This document shows, one piece after another, positions 61,259 through 64,000 of a DNA stretch of 64,000 nucleotides. The DNA comes from Ruminococcus bovis (lineage in GTDB: Bacteria > Bacillota > Clostridia > Oscillospirales > Acutalibacteraceae), in NCBI RefSeq assembly GCF_005601135.1, contig NZ_CP039381.1, positions 2,167,941 to 2,231,940 of the forward strand, given 5' to 3'. The notes under the pieces are model-generated. The model made no database searches. It was not told where the DNA came from and saw only the letters and a program-made list of their open reading frames with translations. Both the position numbers and the translations under genes were made by a program. How positions within the stretch are numbered: position 1 is the stretch's first letter; every line of letters begins with the position of its first letter.

Positions 61259-62416
61259 ATGAAATTAATTATGTCAAGAATAAAGAATTCTCCCTTGCTT
61301 TCATGCCTTTTGGTTTTCGGATTAGTAACATCTATCCTTTTAATATCAATAGGCACTAGCTTTGTATCAAGTTTATTTTATGGAGAAAAGACAATAGATA
61401 AGAATATTGCACCTAATGGCGAAGGTTATACACTTGATGGAAATTTGAAAAAAGATTGTAATAATGAAATATTTAATCAATTGTTTTCCGGAATTGATAA
61501 TGATACCGGACTATATTTAAATAATTTATATCTTCATGTTGATGGTTCTGAAGTTAATAGTTATTGTAGTGCCAGTGCTGAATATTTTAAAAATGATGAT
61601 ATATGGCATTATCCTTTAGTATCAGGAAAATATTTCACTGCTGATGATGTTAAGAACGGAAACAAAGTGGTTCTGATTGGTTCATCATTAGATGAATATT
61701 CCTATAAGAAAAATAATGAAAAATATATAAAAATTGAAGAAGAAGAATATAGAGTTGTCGGTATAATCGGCTTTGCAAATCAAGAATCAAGATGGGATAG
61801 AAGAATTGTAATGCCATGTACATCCCTTCCAAAGAATTGTTTTGAAGAATTTAACGATAATAAGTATTTGGGAATTTCTTTTATAATGTATAGCAATTTA
61901 GGTGATTATTCAAAGTCAGAAGAATTTATGAAAAGTCAAGGTAAAAGTATTCTTAAGGACTTTTCTTTTGAAGATTTGGGACAAATTCAAAGTAATAGTG
62001 ATCAAGTGCTTAGTCAAGCAGCTGAAAATCCTGATAAGATTTTATCTATTGCTGTTATTGGTTACTTAGTTACACTTGTTTTTGCAATTAATATCACTAT
62101 CTTCTGGATTGAAAAGAGAAAGTATGAAATTAGTGTACGAAAGGCATTTGGATTTACAAGTGGCTCAATTATGAAAATGATTTTTACAGAAATGATTGGT
62201 TTTGCAATTATTTCTTTTATAATAGCAATTATTATGCAGTTTGTTTTAAGTGTTGTAGTTGGTAGTATAGCTGACTATACTCTACAACTATATTTACCTA
62301 ATCTTGTAATAGGTCTTGTTGTGGTACTTGTTACTGCGCTTGTCACAACACTGATACCTGTAATTAAAGCAATTAAGGTAGAACCTGCTGAAGCATTAAA
62401 GGCGAAAGAGGGGTGA
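61259..62416 (+). CDS. ABC transporter permease, MacB/FtsX type
   Basis: A 385-residue protein: one N-terminal membrane span (about 15-35), a periplasm-facing domain of the MacB type (residues 40-255, with YPLVSGKYFTADDVKNGNKV and VIVGIIGFA-like strands) and three C-terminal spans with the FtsX hallmark KRKYEISVRKAFGFTSGSIM and the end PVIKAIKVEPAEALK. AAAGGAG precedes ATG 61259. Such proteins pair with an ATPase to export peptides or to resist antimicrobial peptides. Confidence 0.87.
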   Translation: MKLIMSRIKNSPLLSCLLVFGLVTSILLISIGTSFVSSLFYGEKTIDKNIAPNGEGYTLDGNLKKDCNNEIFNQLFSGIDNDTGLYLNNLYLHVDGSEVNSYCSASAEYFKNDDIWHYPLVSGKYFTADDVKNGNKVVLIGSSLDEYSYKKNNEKYIKIEEEEYRVVGIIGFANQESRWDRRIVMPCTSLPKNCFEEFNDNKYLGISFIMYSNLGDYSKSEEFMKSQGKSILKDFSFEDLGQIQSNSDQVLSQAAENPDKILSIAVIGYLVTLVFAINITIFWIEKRKYEISVRKAFGFTSGSIMKMIFTEMIGFAIISFIIAIIMQFVLSVVVGSIADYTLQLYLPNLVIGLVVVLVTALVTTLIPVIKAIKVEPAEALKAKEG

Positions 62417-62423
62417 GTAATAT

Positions 62424-63623
62424 ATGAAAGAAATTTTAAAAAGTATTTCCAAGAGAACTCTGTTCAATATTCTGATATTTCTTCAAGTATTGTTTTCTAT
62501 TTTATACTTTTTCTCTACTACTATATCTATGCAAGCTGTTGTAAACAGTAATATATCAGCTAATAGCGAACTGGATTCTAATCCTAAGAGAACATTACAT
62601 ATGCTAATTCAAAATGAAGATAGTAAATACTTCAGTAAGTTTAAAGAAGAATTGTTAAATGCTAATTTAGTTAATGGCTTAACGGGATGGCGTAATAGCG
62701 ATTTAACTCCTGATACTCGTGTTATTGGTGATACAGAGGATGATTTCGATAGTGTAGAACTTGCTAAAGGTTGTGAAAATCTAAAGAAAATTAATGTTGC
62801 AACCGGTAGGTATTTTACTGATGCAGACTTTAGAAAAGAAAATGCAACCGGTAGTAAATCTAAACCATTTTTAATGATTTTAGGTAGTGAGTTTGCTAAC
62901 AACCAAAACTTAAAGGTGGGGGATAGCTATCATGATGTTAATGATAAATATTATAAAGTAGTAGGAATTCTTGAACCAAACAGTAAATGGTTTTATCAAA
63001 CTGTCTCTGAAGGAATGATTATGGTAATTGATAATGCAGTGATGGTTGCCTATGTTAATGATTCTGAAAACCCAATAATGCATTATTATTCAATCCTTAA
63101 TGACAATGTAAATAGTGATGATGCAATTTATAAGATAAATAAAATTGCCAAGAAATACAACATTGTGGTAGAAGCAAAAACTATTTCAACAGAATTAAAT
63201 GAAACATATTCTGAAAGTGTAAGTCAGGACATTAGTTGGGTGATTTTCTCATTAATTATTCTTGTATTTGTCACAATAGGTACATCTATTCTTATTGTAT
63301 CTCATATGTATATGAGAAAGAATGAAATTGGAATTCGTATGGCATGTGGTTATTCATTTAAAAAGGTACTGTTACTGTTATGGGGTGAATTCCTTGTAGT
63401 TTCTATTTTAGCTTTCCTTTCAGCTCTACTTATTGCGTATATCAGTTGTTCCGGTGGTAAAGAAATAATATATTCTGCATACTATTTTTCTAGTTTCCAC
63501 TTATCTTATGGCATAGTGCTGATAGGTATAGGTATATTTTTACTTATGTGTATACCATCACTTCTTGTTCTTGTGTTTAAGTTGAGAAAAGTACAACCAA
63601 AGGATTTAATAGGAGGAAAATAA
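62424..63623 (+). CDS. ABC transporter permease, MacB/FtsX type (second)
   Basis: A 399-residue protein of the same plan: N-terminal span (about 12-33), extracytoplasmic domain (about 40-270) and three C-terminal spans with RKNEIGIRMACGYSFKKVLL and a final LRKVQPKDLIGG. It begins 7 nt after the first permease and ends 1 nt before the ATPase start, giving a two-permease, one-ATPase transporter. Confidence 0.87.
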   Translation: MKEILKSISKRTLFNILIFLQVLFSILYFFSTTISMQAVVNSNISANSELDSNPKRTLHMLIQNEDSKYFSKFKEELLNANLVNGLTGWRNSDLTPDTRVIGDTEDDFDSVELAKGCENLKKINVATGRYFTDADFRKENATGSKSKPFLMILGSEFANNQNLKVGDSYHDVNDKYYKVVGILEPNSKWFYQTVSEGMIMVIDNAVMVAYVNDSENPIMHYYSILNDNVNSDDAIYKINKIAKKYNIVVEAKTISTELNETYSESVSQDISWVIFSLIILVFVTIGTSILIVSHMYMRKNEIGIRMACGYSFKKVLLLLWGEFLVVSILAFLSALLIAYISCSGGKEIIYSAYYFSSFHLSYGIVLIGIGIFLLMCIPSLLVLVFKLRKVQPKDLIGGK

Positions 63624-63624
63624 T

Positions 63625-64000
63625 ATGAAAATACTTGAGTTAAAGAATATTACTAAAATTTACGGTAAAGGTGACTCCGAAACAAAGGCACTTGCCGGTG
63701 TTGACCTAACTATTGAAAAAGGTGACTTCTGTGCAATTATGGGACCTTCCGGTTCAGGTAAATCCACACTACTGAATATTCTTGGTTGTATGGATACACC
63801 AACTTCCGGTGAATATATCCTGAAAGGTCAGGATGTCAGTAAGATGAAGAATAAGCAGTTAAGTAAGTTAAGAAACCAGGTTATCAGCTTTGTTTTTCAG
63901 TATTTTGCTTTAATGGATGAATACACAGTATTCGACAACATTATGCTACCACTTAACTGTCAGAAGTATCCTTATAAAGAAAAGAAGGATAGAGTAAAAT
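63625..64000 (+). CDS. ABC transporter ATP-binding protein, MacB/LolD type (partial)
   Basis: Starts at ATG 63625 with AGGAGG upstream and is cut by the window end after about 125 residues. Walker A is MGPSGSGKST (residue about 38), and the Q-loop is in FVFQYFALMDEYTVFDNIML. The signature and Walker B lie beyond the window. It supplies energy to the two preceding permeases. Confidence 0.9.
   Translation, partial: MKILELKNITKIYGKGDSETKALAGVDLTIEKGDFCAIMGPSGSGKSTLLNILGCMDTPTSGEYILKGQDVSKMKNKQLSKLRNQVISFVFQYFALMDEYTVFDNIMLPLNCQKYPYKEKKDRVK

Noticed and set aside
1-64000. CRISPR array, tRNA or rRNA genes
   Set aside because: No regularly spaced repeats and no tRNA or rRNA signature were noticed in reading both strands; a tRNAscan-SE run would settle the tRNA point.

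Overview
The window is AT-rich DNA from an anaerobic, spore-forming Firmicute, most likely a Ruminococcus-like member of the Oscillospiraceae/Clostridia. The evidence is A/T-rich codon use, sporulation genes (cwlJ-gerQ and an uninterrupted sigK), a hybrid-cluster protein (hcp), many radical/flavin/Fe-S enzymes, and a large secreted pullulanase that carries a dockerin and a starch-binding module, as in the starch-degrading amylosome of Ruminococcus bromii. The species is an inference. No tRNA, rRNA or CRISPR array was seen.

Layout. 1-3.7 kb: a DUF3343/cysteine-desulfurase pair, then cdaA-cdaR (c-di-AMP synthesis). 3.7-10.1 kb: gltBD (glutamate synthase) behind a promoter with an ordered set of TTGCAA sites. 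10.2-11.8 kb: a membrane-anchored acidic protein, then cwlJ-gerQ (spore cortex lysis). 11.8-17.3 kb: hemW, prfC, and hcp with a divergent Crp/Fnr regulator. 17.3-20.5 kb: cupin, two flavodoxins, a carboxymuconolactone-decarboxylase-like protein and a LysR regulator. 20.7-21.2 kb: a SAM-I-clan riboswitch without helix P4 in front of an unknown 97-residue protein. 21.3-27.8 kb: sigK, then a TetR-ABC-ABC efflux unit and a MATE pump. 27.8-34.3 kb: an orphan VbhA-like antitoxin and a 4-aminobutyrate (GABA) fermentation cluster: PucR regulator, aminotransferase, a permease fused to a cytidylate-kinase-like domain, and 4-hydroxybutyrate dehydrogenase. 34.4-38.7 kb: a decayed P-type ATPase, a Ca/Na antiporter, feoAB. 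38.8-44.7 kb: pdxST, two MGMT-domain genes, metE-metF. 44.8-52.8 kb: accessory DNA with an IS481-like element, Sel1 and DUF4116-like proteins, an IS110 element with a probable bridge RNA and a gene it truncated, and a nitroreductase. 52.8-57.3 kb: the pullulanase (frameshifted in its signal peptide) and a Fic protein. 57.4-64 kb: a GHKL kinase/LytTR regulator facing a small secreted-protein gene split by a second IS copy, followed by two MacB/FtsX-type permeases and an ATPase cut by the window end.

Main points of interest are the P4-less SAM riboswitch on an unknown gene, the IS-split secreted protein with its regulator and exporter (a candidate peptide signalling or bacteriocin system switched off by transposition), the 25-26 bp target duplications of that IS, the permease-kinase fusion, and regulatory sites of unusual regularity upstream of gltB, hcp and metE. 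Several reading frames (pullulanase signal peptide, both IS copies) are broken by single-base losses in A/T runs. This may be real decay or phase variation, or sequencing error; raw reads would tell.
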